A stretch of DNA of 64,000 nucleotides from Hydnum rufescens UP504 (Eukaryota > Basidiomycota > Agaricomycetes > Cantharellales > Hydnaceae), in contig MU128978.1 of NCBI GenBank assembly GCA_014904985.1, positions 152,784-216,783 on the forward strand. The letters are read 5' to 3'. Shown one piece after another: positions 24,001 to 35,915 of the stretch (its first letter is position 1; each line of letters starts with the position of its first letter). The notes under the pieces were generated by a model, which worked only from the letters and a program-made list of their open reading frames with translations, searched no databases and had not been told where the DNA came from. The position numbers and the translations under genes are program-made.

Positions 24001-27000
24001 GAGCGCACAGGCGTTGCAGGAGTGTCAGTAAGGGATGTCGGCTTGGCCTCCTCAGCTTCGTCATCCATGCCATCAGCAGATCGTTTACTACGCAACGACG
24101 CTGGAATAGTTGCTGGGGCCGATGCCGACGTTCCGGGCGTAGCAGCTGCAGTTGCTGAATTTACTGCAGAGGATCCATTGAATGTGAAAGGTTTGGCTGC
24201 TGGATTGAGCATAGAACCTCTTCGAGGCATCACAATGGTCGGTGGTTCGAGTGGAGCGGACTGAGGTGGGAACTGGAAGTGTGCAATCTGATCCCGCCCA
24301 TCTTCAGCAGGGCCATCTGAAGCTAAAAATCCTGCACCAGAGCCGCGGCGTTGTCGTTTCTCTCGACCTTGAGCAGCTCGTGAGCTTGATGGAGGGATTG
24401 GAAGTGGACGGTTTGCGTCCGATGTACCAGAGGAAAAAGAAAGAGCAGGCACCCCAGGCGGTGGTTTGAAGTTGAAACCAGTAGTGCTCACGAAAGAGGG
24501 TTTGAATTCCGCAGCGGCCGCGTTGAGCCTGGAGCCTTGCGACGTCTCACGTGCATGCGTGTAGGGAACCCCTTGCTCAGGAGAGTGGCCAACTCCTAGG
24601 GAACCACCAAATACGAACGGTTTGGCCAGTGGATTCAATCGGTCCTGGGCTGCATAACTGGCAGATCGACTATGTGCGCCGGATCGAAGGGCGGGGGGTG
24701 GAGTCGGAGCCAAGCTATTGCCTTCAGAGCGCGGTGGCAGTGGCAGCGGTCGGTGTGCTCGGACACTCCCATTATCTGAGCGATTCGTGGGATAGAACGC
24801 GTCGGGATCAGAAGCTGAAAAATATGCGCTATGGTCGTGGATACCTTCCTCGCTTGGATTCGAGATTATATCGTCGAAACGCTGCTGAGTAGGTGGGGGC
24901 GGGATGCCGAAGCCAAATGTGCTCCCAATAGAAGCAGATGGGTACTGAAGGAATTGAGGTGTCCGACGGGCCGCAGTGGCCAACTGCCTTCGTAACCTTC
25001 GATCCTGTCGATGACGCTCTTCGTCAGAGGGATTCGACCATTCGCCTGTGCTCTGCGGTCCGAAATGTTAGGGGGATATACAACATCATTCAAATGCTTC
25101 AACGAACCTCTGAATCGGATACCAGATCTGCCTCATTTCTGCCTGCAGCCTCGGATTCGGTCCATTCGTCGGCACTTGAGGGCTCCCGGGGGGGCTGCGA
25201 AGGGTTTGTCCAGTCATCCGTATCCGGACCGTCATGGTCAGGTCCTTCAGACCAAGCTGATTCACCATGGGATGGAGGGATATTTTCCTTCTCATCGCCA
25301 TCATCCGCTTGCGGAACCCAAGATTCCTCTTCTTGCACCGTCTCTTGTGGAATAAAATTCCTGGGAGGCTCGACAGGAACAGACACCTTGGAGGGCTGCC
25401 GACTATGCGAAGGAGTGATGAAAGCACCCTCAGTAATACCGTCATCGATATCTGGGTCAATTTCGTCCTCCCCGTATTCATAGTTGTCAGGAACAGTGTT
25501 GTTCGGAGTCACATCCTCAAGGCCGATAGCATCAGAAGATGCGACAGGTTTGACTGAGGGGAACGGCCGAATATCTTCTTCATCGTCACTCGTAACATCC
25601 AACCCAAAACCAACAGTGAAGTCGGGTTTGGGATCTAATGGAAACTCCTAAAGGAGGGTGGTATGCACCGGATTGTATGGGTGCTTGGGGCTGAGGTGCG
25701 AACATCGGAAGCCATCCATCGTCCTGCCTCTCATCGCTATCGTCCGCCACAGCTTTCTCTTCTTCCTCGTCGTCACCAGTTTCAGAAACCGACCGGAGAC
25801 TCGAGGAAGGCAATGGAGATCTTTTGAGATGTGGGGGAATGATGTAATCTGATTGTCCAAACGTTGCTTGTGTTCCAAAAGGACTAAGTTCTGGCATTGA
25901 CGCATTAAGTGGGGAGACGAAGTGGCTAGGGGATCCAGTTGGAGGGGTGAAAAAGGAAGCGGATGAAAGAGCAGGATGGGCCAATGACATGGAGTGCGCG
26001 TGCTTCGAATAGTTCGACATTCCACTGGAGGATGCTTCGCTGGTTCCAGGGGATGCACGTAGCGACTGTGATTGCTGAAGTTTGTTCAATTTAAAGAGTA
26101 ATAACGCAGGGTCTGCTGGAGAAGAAACCTGTTCAAGGAGCAGACGGGTCATGGTGAAAATCAGGGACATGAGGAAAGCACGTGTCCAGTGACACCTATG
26201 CAGCGGGGAGGCATTTAGACGTACCGAGGCAGCACGAGCATGGGAGCATGTGTCGGAACGAAGGTGTTGGCTCTAGCTCTATTCCCCTTTTCGACACCTA
26301 GTTTTGCAAGTTTCTCCTCGATAATTTGATTCTTGTACTCTTCCCACGCACCCTAGAGCAGAAAAAGGTAAGATTGGAAAGACATCCTGTTACATAGAAG
26401 GCGCATATCGCTATCACCTTTCCAGGTAAGAATACCTCGATTGTGCTTGGGAGCGGATGAGCTCCACTGCTACCGAGTTCCGGATATATCTCAATAGTGA
26501 TTATATTTGGCGGAGGTGTGCCGTCCAATTCATCCGACACGGGGATGCGAAGGGGATTTCGAGCCCAAGGGGGTCGTAGAATTTCTCCAGTGGACGACCC
26601 TGCAGTCGACGGCGACTCTATGGGTAATTTTACTATACACTTCTTCGACTTTGGCTTGGGTACTTCGACGACGCCTCCCGCCAAGGATAACAATGCGCCT
26701 GGCCCGACATCCGAGGCTGAAGTCGCGTCCACTTTGCGGGGTCCACCCAGTACCGCCTTGGGAGGGCCACCTATACTGATGCTTGGTTGTCTACGGGGTG
26801 GATAAGGATGGACTCCCGATCGACCCACACTAGGGCCTGGAGGTGGTTGCGTTCCCGGAAATATTGAGAGCCCGGGGTTGAAAGCAAGTTGTGCAATATT
26901 GGGAGTGGAGGGCAATGGAACATTGGCGGGCACTATACTAGGCCGCGAACGGTGCATAGTAAGGTGTGGAGGCGCCTGGCGATTCGGGAAATAGGGACCA

Positions 27001-27181
27001 GATTGAAATCCTGGGCCAGTAAGCATTTGTGGAGTAACATTGGGATGGAAGGGTGAAGCCGGCCAGGACTGAACAGCGGTTTGCCATCCAAAGTAACTGG
27101 TTGAACCTGGTCGCCGAGCGGGGGAGGTATCTGCAGCCTCGCTAGCTGTCTATGGGAAGGTACAGGACGAGTCTGGGCCAT
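21009..27181 (-). CDS. Large disordered protein with C-terminal coiled coil, function unknown
   Basis: I do not recognise a family. One long minus-strand gene fits better than three short ones. The start ATG at 27181 (MAQTRPVPSHRQ) leads into a Pro-rich region, a globular-looking exon with FLPGKGAWEEYK and VPTHAPMLVLP, a Ser-rich and acidic region, then about 860 residues open from about 25040 to 22395. That part has two AKPF[V/T]F repeats and a long helical stretch, continuing as heptad coiled coil to 21500 and a Ser/Pro tail ending at TAA 21009. The ATG-like label at 24983 is really TTG; the exon extends upstream to a splice acceptor near 25040. Single-base shifts are needed near 27088, 25648, 22391, 22115, 21808 and 21425. 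A scaffold or tether is possible, but this is inference. Confidence 0.65.
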
Positions 27182-28377
27182 GAGACTCCCTGTTGTGATT
27201 GTATTGATGTCTGGGGAAAGGTGATGTCAAAAACTGCACTCGACGCACTCGGCATACCGCGGAAGAAAGAGATGTCCGTGTACCTTCTGGTTCCAAGGAT
27301 TCCCTTTGATCTTACGGTCCGTTTGCCATGAACACCCAGAGAACAAAGGTCAAGGCTTTCGCCTCACCCTCGGGCACTGCCGAAGCCCCTCTTCCCTCAG
27401 GCGCTGATTTCTGAACGATAATGTTCCCATACACCTTATACCCTTAAACTATACACACTGGGCTATTGGCCGAAGCACATCATGCAGTATGTACTTTCGT
27501 CCGCGTTCATACTTTCGACCATCACAAGCATCACAAGTAGTGCCAATTTGAGTCAATCTTCGACACACGCATCATCTCCAGGGCAAATGCAACCGGGATT
27601 AAGGACCTTTTAAGGACCTTGCATTGCCACGTGTTACAATGACAGCCTTCCCCCCATGCAGGAACTGTGGTGTGACACCTTGTGGCCTCTCTAACGCAAA
27701 TACAAGTGGTGCAAGCTTCCAGCGTTCTAAAGGTCAATACCTTAGCCTGAATGTGCAACTGGTTATTCGGGCTGATGGGATCCCTGAAGTAAGCTCTGGC
27801 ACTGGGGAGCTACATTTCTACTTCAAGATGGGGATAAACTGAAATAAACGTCCGGTCTTATTACCCATGCACCTGCTCAAACCAAAGGAAATTAGAAAGA
27901 GCCATTTCGATGTATGACCCATAATGCTCACCTATTTCGACCGTAGGCCACGATGCCACTCGTGCGGGCATCGTCCCAGGTTTGTTTTGGCTATTGACGA
28001 AAGCCAAGCCAGGTCTAAGCGAGACTACGAGAGAGAAAAATGTGCTCGTCGCGAGTCAAACAATGTACTATCGAGTAGAGAAGCTATAGGACGGCATGTT
28101 CGGTACCTATCAGCTCCCCAGGTGTTTATGACAATCAAAATTCACCATGGATTGAGGGCTTCTAGTGCTATTGCCGAATACTATTAGGGATTTATGCCTC
28201 CCGTTTGCGCAGATCAGAAATGTCGAACTTTCTCGGGCGCTCGTCCAAGTGAAGGGGAGGTGTTCGGCAAGTCCCGGCGTTGAGGTGCGGAAAAAGGATT
28301 GCTCCTTTTTGGTGTCACAAAACGAAAGAGTGATACGCGCGACGCGAGCAGAGTAGTCGCGACACTTCGGCATTAAC
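27182..28377. other. Divergent intergenic region, 1.2 kb
   Basis: This lies between the starts of the coiled-coil gene and the SNF2 gene and presumably holds both promoters. Open frames at 27624-27842, 27924-28187 and 28110-28400 show no motif or exon logic. No RNA gene or repeat was seen. Confidence 0.45.
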
Positions 28378-31300
28378 ATGGCTGCAACAGCCCTCACCAA
28401 CGGGCACCAGGCCCCTCATACGGGCAGCAGTGTGCCACCTCAGCCCCGAGACCCAAGAATGCAGGCGATGCTAACAGTTCGTCTTTCGGGTGCCAGATCC
28501 TGGAATACGGCTGTGCTAACGTCGTTTTCAGCGTGCCAGCGTGTTGCGCTCCCAGGGATACACTGAGCAAACTTCAACCGAGCTGGCTCAGATCCTCTCT
28601 TTCTTGAAAATCATGGCAAAGACCATGCAACTCCCACCACCCAGTGCGCCGGCGCTCCCCGCCTCATCTCAAACCCAACAGCCTGTCGTCATTACTCCAA
28701 ACCAAATGACAGTTCTGCATGCTCAAGTCCAGGCTTTGCAATACCTTACACGCGGCCAGCCCGTTCCTCCCCAGATTCAACAGATAATTTATGTCCCCGA
28801 CAATGCTGAATCCACCGCCAAGGATCCCGCTGTTGCTAAAGACGAGGCCGAGACTAAGATAGAAACCAATGGCGCTTTGGATTCAGGCGAAAGCAAGGAG
28901 TCCGACAGCAATGAGGACACCCTTAAATTTCCGGAAGGCCGGCTCCTCGAACTAGATACATCCTCTCCAATATACCCTTACAGTGCCTTTACCAACCCAC
29001 TATCTATTACTGCCAAAGCCCTGCGGGATGGGAGGATGCACAAGGTCATCATCCCAACTCTCATGCCTTCGGGTCTCGATCCAATCCAGATAAAAGCCGA
29101 ACGGGATCGCTTCATCGAAGCTCGCATCGCCCATCGCATTGAAGAGCTCTCTTCCCTGCCGGGTGGCATATCTGATGCATCCTTTGACCCCCTTGTGCCC
29201 GCGACTGACGACAAGCAACGCCAACCCACGTCTTCCGCCAAGTTGCGGGCTCTTATCGAACTCAAAGCACTGAAACTTCGTGATAAGCAGCGCGCAATGC
29301 GAAGTTCCATCGTCAACCGTATGCAAGAAGCTTCTTCCCTCGCTATTGATCGCAAAGTCTTCCGACGGACGCGGAAACCTGTTCTTAAGGATGCCCGGCA
29401 AACAGAAGGCCTCGAACGTCAACAGCGGATCGAACGCGAGAGACGAGCGAAACAAAAGCATCTCGATTATCTGAACGTCATCTGTGACCATGGCCAGGCG
29501 CTTCTAGCTGCCGGCAGAGCCAACCAGTCGCGTGCGCAGAGGCTCGGCAAAGCCGTCCTCAAGCTCCACGTCGAAACAGAAAAGGAGGAACAGAAGCGAA
29601 TCGAGCGTATCTCAAAAGAACGTCTCAAAGCACTTAAGGCAGATGACGAAGAGGCGTACATGAAGCTTATCGACACTGCCAAGGACACACGCATCACGCA
29701 CCTTCTTCGTCAGACTGATTCATATCTAGATTCCCTTTCGCAAGCCGTACGGGCGCAGCAGAACGACGACATTCATCGACACGGTGCATTTGATCACTCC
29801 GCCTTCGATTCGGAAGATGGGCCCACCGACGAGACCACTTTCGGTGCTACACGTCCCGAAGACGAAGACTCTGAGCAACGCAGCGGTAAAGTTGATTACT
29901 ACGGCGTTGCCCATCGTATCTCAGAGAAAATTGCGATGCAACCAAGATTACTCGTTGGGGGTCAGCTTAAGGAATACCAGCTCAAAGGTCTTCAATGGAT
30001 GGTTAGTCTATACAACAATCGCCTCAACGGTATCCTGGCGGATGAAATGGTAGAGGTCTTGGTTTTTCTGTAATATGCGAACGCTTATGTCATTTTCATC
30101 TATTCTTAGGGTCTCGGGAAGACGATTCAGACAATATCTCTTGTCTGCTTCCTTATCGAGACCAAACGGGAACCCGGTCCCTTCCTTGTCATTGTACCGC
30201 TCTCCACTCTGACCAATTGGACACTCGAGTTCAAGAAGTGGGCGCCCGGTGTCACCACGCTGGTGTACAATGGATCACCTGCTTTGCGAAGGTCCCTTCA
30301 ACCGCAACTCCGCTCTGGTAACTTCCAAGTCGTTTTGACGACCTACGAATACATCATTCGAGAGAAGGCAGCATTATCTCGCATCAAGTGGTTGCACATG
30401 ATTATCGACGAAGGCCATCGAATGAAGAACACTCAAAGCAAATTGTCTCAGACTTTGACTCAATTTTACTCAACGCGGTACCGTATCATTCTAACAGGCA
30501 CCCCTTTGCAAGTAAGTCACGTCGTGGTAAACGCAGTGGACTTCTAACATCTAGTTCTCGCTTAGAACAACCTACCGGAACTCTGGGCACTCCTCAATTT
30601 CGTTCTTCCCAAGATCTTCAATTCGGTCAAATCGTTTGAGGAGTGGTTTAATACACCTTTTGCCAACACGGGGTCACAGGACAAGCTGGAGCTCAACGAA
30701 GAAGAGACTCTTCTCGTCATCCGCCGTCTTCATAAAGTCCTTCGTCCATTCTTGCTTCGCCGGCTGAAGAAAGACGTGGAGTCTGAGTTGCCCGATAAGG
30801 TCGAGAAGGTTGTCAAGTGCAAGATGAGCGGCTTGCAGTATCAGCTTTATCAACAAATGAAGAAGCACGGTATTATCTTTGACGAGGAGGTCAAAGGGTA
30901 CGTTCCCTTCTGTCCTTGTTGTGGAGGCCGAGAACTGACCGTTTGGAGGATGAAAACATAGAAAACAAGTGGGTCTCAAGGGTCTCAACAACACCATCAT
31001 GCAGTTTCGGAAGATCTGCCAGCATCCATTTGTCTTTGGTCAAATCGAGGATCGTATTAATCCGTCACGTAGTCTTAATATGAGTATTGTCAGATCAGCT
31101 GGCAAAGTCGCTCTCCTCGATCAACTTCTACCAAAACTGTTCGCTACTGGCCATCGAGTAAGTACATCAAGTCATACTAATTGGGATCCATTGGTCTGAT
31201 CTATTTCTTCTTGGTAGGTTCTGATATTCTTCCAGATGACGAATATTATGGATATCCTTGCGGATTATTTCAACTTTCGCGGCTTCAAGCACTTCCGGTT

Positions 31301-33301
31301 GGACGGATCTACAAAGCCGGAGGAGCGAGCTCAACTGCTTGTGCAGTTTAATGACCCGAAGACCGATGTTCATCTCTTCATGTTGTCGACCCGTGCTGGT
31401 GGATTGGGCCTCAATTTGCAAAGTGCGGATACTGTCATCATGTGCGTAGATTCTCTTTGCCCCCATTTGTTGGTGCGTCATATTCTGATCATGTGTGTTG
31501 GACATTCCAGCTATGACAGTGATTGGTACGTGCCTTACCTGGGTGACTATCTTCATTTTCGCTGATCTGAAGAGTTGTGAATAGGAATCCTCATGCTGAT
31601 CTGCAGGCCCAGGACCGAGCACATCGAATAGGTCAGAAGAAGGATGTGCGGATCTTCCGATTCGTCACCGAGAAGAGCATTGAAGAGGTCATGCTGGCCC
31701 GGGCGAAGTCCAAGCTGGACATGGACGGCAAGGTCATCCAAGCGGGCCGCTTCGATAACAAATCCACTGCCGAGGAACAAGAAGAGTATCTTGTTAGTAT
31801 TTCAGCTCTGGTTTTCGCATTTCTGTGGGGACCTTGGACGCCATTCTAATCAAGGTTCTTCTCACTGAATAGCGTACTCTACTTGATCAAGATCAAGAAG
31901 ATGATACGGAAGAGTCTGCGAGCATGAACGACGAAGAAATCAACGATATTGTCGCACGCACAGAGAAAGAGGCCGAGATCTTCCGTAAGATGGATATTGA
32001 GCGAGCAGCGCGAGAAGAAACAGAATGGCGTGCAGCCGGGAACACAGGCCCCGTACCGAACCGTCTTATGCAAATCGAGGAGCTGCCTGAAGTCTATCAG
32101 CGTGATGAGCCTCTCCATATCGAATCCGAGCCGGAGGGTCCTAGTGGACGTGGACAGCGTGTCCGGAACACCGTACGATATACGGATGGTCTGACTGATG
32201 ATCAGTGGGCAGAGGTAAATCACTTGCGTACTCGTATCTGAGATGGTGCAGATCTGTGACCTTGATTTGGTGTGTTCTGCAGGCAGTAGAGGATGGCCAG
32301 GTCGAAGACGTCATCGAACGCAAATCCCGAGGACGAGGACGGCCTTCGAATCGGATCGAATCGTCCCCGGAGATCTCGACCCCGCCGGACGACGATGATT
32401 GGGGTGCGGGGACGTCGTCATCTCGGAAGAAAAAGGGCAAAGGACGTCCAAGCACCCGAGGAACCGATTCGCGTTCATCTCCTGCTCCTCTGAAGCGCAA
32501 ACGCTTGCCGGGGAATAAATCCATGTCTGTCACTCCGTCTATGGCTGACGAGGAAGAGGAGGTACCAGACAATGTATGCATTTTCCCCTGCTTGGCTGCC
32601 CTTTTCTATTTACCAATGCATTATGCATTGTCGTTTCATCACTAGAAACGACGGAAACCTAATCCGCCGCAAAGGGGTGATGCAATTCCGCCACATGTGC
32701 GAGAACGGATGAGAAAAGTCTTTACCGAGTGCTACAAGGCAGTTCAGGCGTGCGTGAACGAGGAGGGCCGTCAAAGATGCGACTTGTTTAAGGAATTACC
32801 AAGTAGAAAGGTGTGTACAGGGGACTCTGGAGACCTCCAATGGATTTGTTCTGACATTGTGGACAGGAATATCCCGACTACTACCAACAGATCCAACAAC
32901 CAATCGCCATGTCACACATCCGCAAGCGGGGGGCGGGGAATTACTACAAGACGGTACAGGCGTATGCGGAGGACTGGCGCCAGATGTTCGCGAATGCGCG
33001 GCAGTACAATACAGAAACTTCGTGGGTGTACAAGGATGCGGTGGAGCTGTCCAAAGTGTTCGAGGCTGTATTTGAGCGCGAGACGGCAGGGACGGACTTG
33101 CCCGGCATGGTAGGTAACAGTAATGGAAACGGGAATGGGAATGGTGGAGGTCCCAGTTACCAACAATGGTCCATCGCACAGGTCCCGCAGCCACAACAGC
33201 AGCTCGTGTATCAAAACTCCCAGCCGGGGCGGAAACAGCCTACTGCCAGACGTAAGGTGGCCGATCCAGACTGGAGCGATGGGGATTATGGGAGTGATTA
33301 G
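28378..33301 (+). CDS. SNF2/STH1-type chromatin-remodelling ATPase with bromodomain
   Basis: Catalytic subunit of a SWI/SNF or RSC nucleosome remodeler. Order: ATG 28378, a Pro/Gln-rich N-terminus, the HSA region around 29380-29620 ([11 protein letters not shown]), the SNF2 ATPase (ADEM-GLGKT split by an intron at about 30048-30109, DEGH at about 30406, TGTPLQ), the helicase C half ([27 protein letters not shown]), a SnAC-like acidic and basic tail, two AT-hook-like GRGRP/KGRP elements near 32330 and 32440, and a bromodomain (about 32690-33090, [12 protein letters not shown]). Stop TAG 33301. The helicase half contains a 15-nt exon. No frame breaks were found. SNF2 versus STH1 cannot be decided by eye. 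Confidence 0.93.
31511..31525 (+). other. 15-nt microexon in the SNF2 helicase domain
   Basis: Only a 15-nt exon (ctatgacagtgattg) flanked by AG before 31511 and GT after 31525 joins TVI to NPHADLQ as I-YDSDW-NPH, the conserved motif V region. The flanking introns are 31442-31510 and 31526-31584. A gene caller could easily miss it. Confidence 0.85.
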
Positions 33302-33440
33302 AGGTCCCCCTTTTTTTTTTCCTTCCCATTCTCATTCGACTTTGTTTTCTGTTTGTAATCATGTATGCAGCTCCCACTTGAACCGTGTTTCTGTATTCCG
33401 CCCCAGCAGTCTAGTATGATGCTTGCGAACCAGGTCGTGC

Positions 33441-34208
33441 TTATTCCTCGTCGCGGTATGCGACAGACAAGGAGACAATATGCCGAGGGGTGGTTAATGC
33501 TTTGAGGGTGTCGTTCTCGCCTTCTTCGATACCATGGGGATGGGTCTTGTCCCAACCTTCTGGGATGGTGGTGGATTCGTGGGCGTACACCAATATATTG
33601 AAGACCGTGGGGTTCTCAATCGTGGGGAGATACGTGGGGCTGATGATATCTTTCATGACTGCGTTCATCTCGCGATCCATCTGGAGATCATCCCTTGGGC
33701 TGGCGGAACTGCCGCAGAACGTGACGTTGAGCAAATGGTTGAAGGATGGATAGCCGTACCTGGGCCCTGTTATACGCGTTTCGAACACCCATCGTTCGAC
33801 AACGTGCCCATCATCTGCATCCATCAGAACCACAACCATATGTGATACGGACCCCTCGGCAAGCCAGTCTTTCAAGACATCTACAGTTAGCGCCCCTGTA
33901 CACAAGCCATAACGCAGACTCACCGCGCATACGCCTGAGGGTCAATTCGATGTAATCATCAACAGAAGTATTTATTGTTAGCAATAAGTCGAGCCCAAAG
34001 CGCTTTTCGACGTAAAAATCTTCCGCAGGATATACCCCCCGATGAAATAGGATGCTATGTTTTTGAGTCTTGGTTAGGTATAACATTCGACGGAGATTAG
34101 TTATGCCCACCCATTAATTGCGTAGCGAAGATACTCCAGAACATATGTCATGGAACCATTCACTTGGATGGCGTCGATATCAGGCGCGCCAACTTCCCTG
34201 GACCTCAT
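33441..34208 (-). CDS. MAD2: Spindle-assembly checkpoint protein MAD2 (HORMA domain)
   Basis: HORMA-domain protein that binds Cdc20 and delays anaphase until kinetochores attach. From the likely start at 34208 the exons read YAINGILFHRGVYPAEDF, FGLDLLLTIN, then DWLAEGSVSHMVVV and ERWVFE, and end in the safety-belt region (ISPTYLPTIENPTVFNILVY, VSLSVAYRDEE) at TAA 33441. The DWLA and ERWxF blocks point to MAD2 rather than REV7. Introns lie at about 34043-34110 and 33870-33925, and a 51-nt in-frame segment near 33715-33765 is probably also an intron. The start could be the internal ATG about 57 nt downstream. It is head to head with the SMN-like gene and convergent with the SNF2 gene (139 bp apart). 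Confidence 0.9.
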
Positions 34209-34263
34209 CGTTGCGGCACTGTCACGTGTGGATCGGGTAACACCGACGCGAACCTCTCCACAA
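34209..34263. promoter_or_regulatory. 55-bp divergent promoter between MAD2 and the SMN-like gene
   Basis: The two start codons face apart with 55 bp between them. This leaves little room for two independent core promoters and 5' UTRs, so a shared promoter or overlapping 5' ends are likely. It depends on the MAD2 start chosen. Confidence 0.45.
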
Positions 34264-35418
34264 ATGGATCGTCCAATTGTTTCTTACGATGATTTTACCC
34301 CCTGGACGGCATCTGACCAGCCTGGAAATGATGACCGAGACGAAGATGGCCGGTCTGCGAAGCGAGGCAGATGGAGCAACTGGGACGGAAGAGGGGGCCC
34401 GGCGCGCGTAGACGGCCACATCCACATTGGGATGAGCCACAGGAGCCCCAGCCCGTGGTGTCGTACGGTGGGGACAATCTCATCCATCCTGAATCTCCCA
34501 GCCCCTTTTCGACGGATAATCTCAATGGGAACGGAGTGTCTCCCTCACGAAGTACTGCACCAAGCGTCCAGCAGCACCTTCCGACGGTAAAACCGAAAAA
34601 ACGCGGCAAGAGGCCGAAGAACAAAGTGCCCAGAACGATCTCCCTTGACGATCCCGGGGCTTGGGACGATAGAGCCTTGATGGATGCTTGGAATGCTGCT
34701 AACGAGGAATACGAGGTAGGAACCTGTCGTTTTGGTACATGAGAGTGTGCTGAATTGTCCGTCGTCTTTGATAGAGAATGCACGGTCCTGGCCAAAAATG
34801 GAAGAATGAGCCCGTTCACAAGGCATCACTGTATGCCCCTATTTTATCAGTGATAATTCAGTCTTTTTTTTGACTTCCGTTCCAGATGGTATGCCGAAAC
34901 GAAAATCATTCCCCAAGAGGATCAAGCCAATGGTGCAGGATGGTGAGGGCCAAGTGGACTTCAAGGAGGAGGCTGGCGAAGGGTCTACGCACGACGAGGA
35001 CGCGGATCCTGATTTCGTCCTACGCCTACAATGGAAATGAAGAAGAGGCAGAGGTCCAACGCGAGATCTCTGGGGAGCAATTGCCGTTCCCAACTGCTTC
35101 GTCTAATTCTACTCTACCCGTTCCGAAAATCGACCTTACGAAGACGGTCGCGCCCATACCGCCCCTTGGGAGCCTTACGCCCAAATACCCATTCCTCCCA
35201 GGAGGCATTCGAACAGGCCTTGAATGCGTCGTATTGGCTTGGCTACTGGAGTGCGATACATGCTCAGCAGGTGTGTGATTTCTTTCTGGTTTTGGGGGGC
35301 CATGCGCAGGAATGGTGCATCGCAGAACGATGATGTTAACCGGCCGTTCATTTTCTATTCTCTAGATTACGGTGTCGTCTACGACTCGGGAGGACGGGGA
35401 TATCTAAAACTGAAGTAA
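34264..35418 (+). CDS. SMN-like protein (survival of motor neuron family), frame broken
   Basis: Likely homolog of SMN/Smn1, which assembles Sm rings on spliceosomal snRNAs. ATG 34264 starts an acidic leader with WSNWDGRG. The Gemin2-binding type helix reads AWDDRALMDAWNAANEEYE (about 34663-34715). Near the end, ALNASYWLGYWSAIHAQQ (about 35217-35270) fits the Tyr/Gly YG-box used for oligomerisation. No Tudor domain is seen, as in fission yeast Smn1. The reading frame needs one-base changes near 34393 (inside a GGGGG run), 34945, 35015 and 35196. The 3' end is uncertain: splicing at about 35273-35327 gives a stop at 35418, another acceptor gives a stop at 35333. The two diagnostic helices in the expected order make the assignment fairly safe despite the breaks. 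Confidence 0.7.
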
Positions 35419-35915
35419 ATCGAACCTCAGTTCGGCGTGCAGGAAGACGTACGCTATCTTTGACGTGTTCATTGGCGAGGGATCGAGAATATTTCTTCAG
35501 GTCCAGGTGTTAGTTGTACAATTGTTTTTGTCATCCCGAGATGCGGCATTCGAACTTCCCCCCCAGGCAGCGACCGTCGGACTTCGTCTTCTCTTACCGC
35601 CTTGAACCTCCTAATGAGGTCACCCCTACATTTACATAAGTGTCCTTGTTTTATCCCGCAATGGGTCATGAATCTCTCCTTAATGGACTCTGTTATGCCA
35701 GTAGTCAAGCGGCGAAGGTATTCTTAAACTGAAATGCTCGCTAGTGTATGGTGTTCACCCTAGCACACCTTCGCCACTATTGTCATCTTCGGCCCCACCC
35801 TGGCGTTTTGGGATGTGTTTCACCAATCTTTTACCCCAAGCTGCTTCTACTTCGTCCCGACATATTTATTAGTCATTATATCACGAAAGATAAGTTCTGT
35901 CATCTGAATAACCCT
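35419..35915. other. Convergent 3' intergenic region
   Basis: This holds the 3' ends of the SMN-like and UVRAG-like genes. The open frames at 35469-35708 and 35748-35930 show nothing recognisable. Confidence 0.4.

Noticed and set aside
22389..24983. Separate 864-residue gene starting at 24983
   Set aside because: The first codon is TTG; the frame continues upstream to an acceptor and joins the gene that starts at 27181.
34150..34590. Plus-strand gene starting inside the MAD2 first exon
   Set aside because: The upstream part is antisense to MAD2; the SMN-like start at 34264 in the same frame explains the rest.
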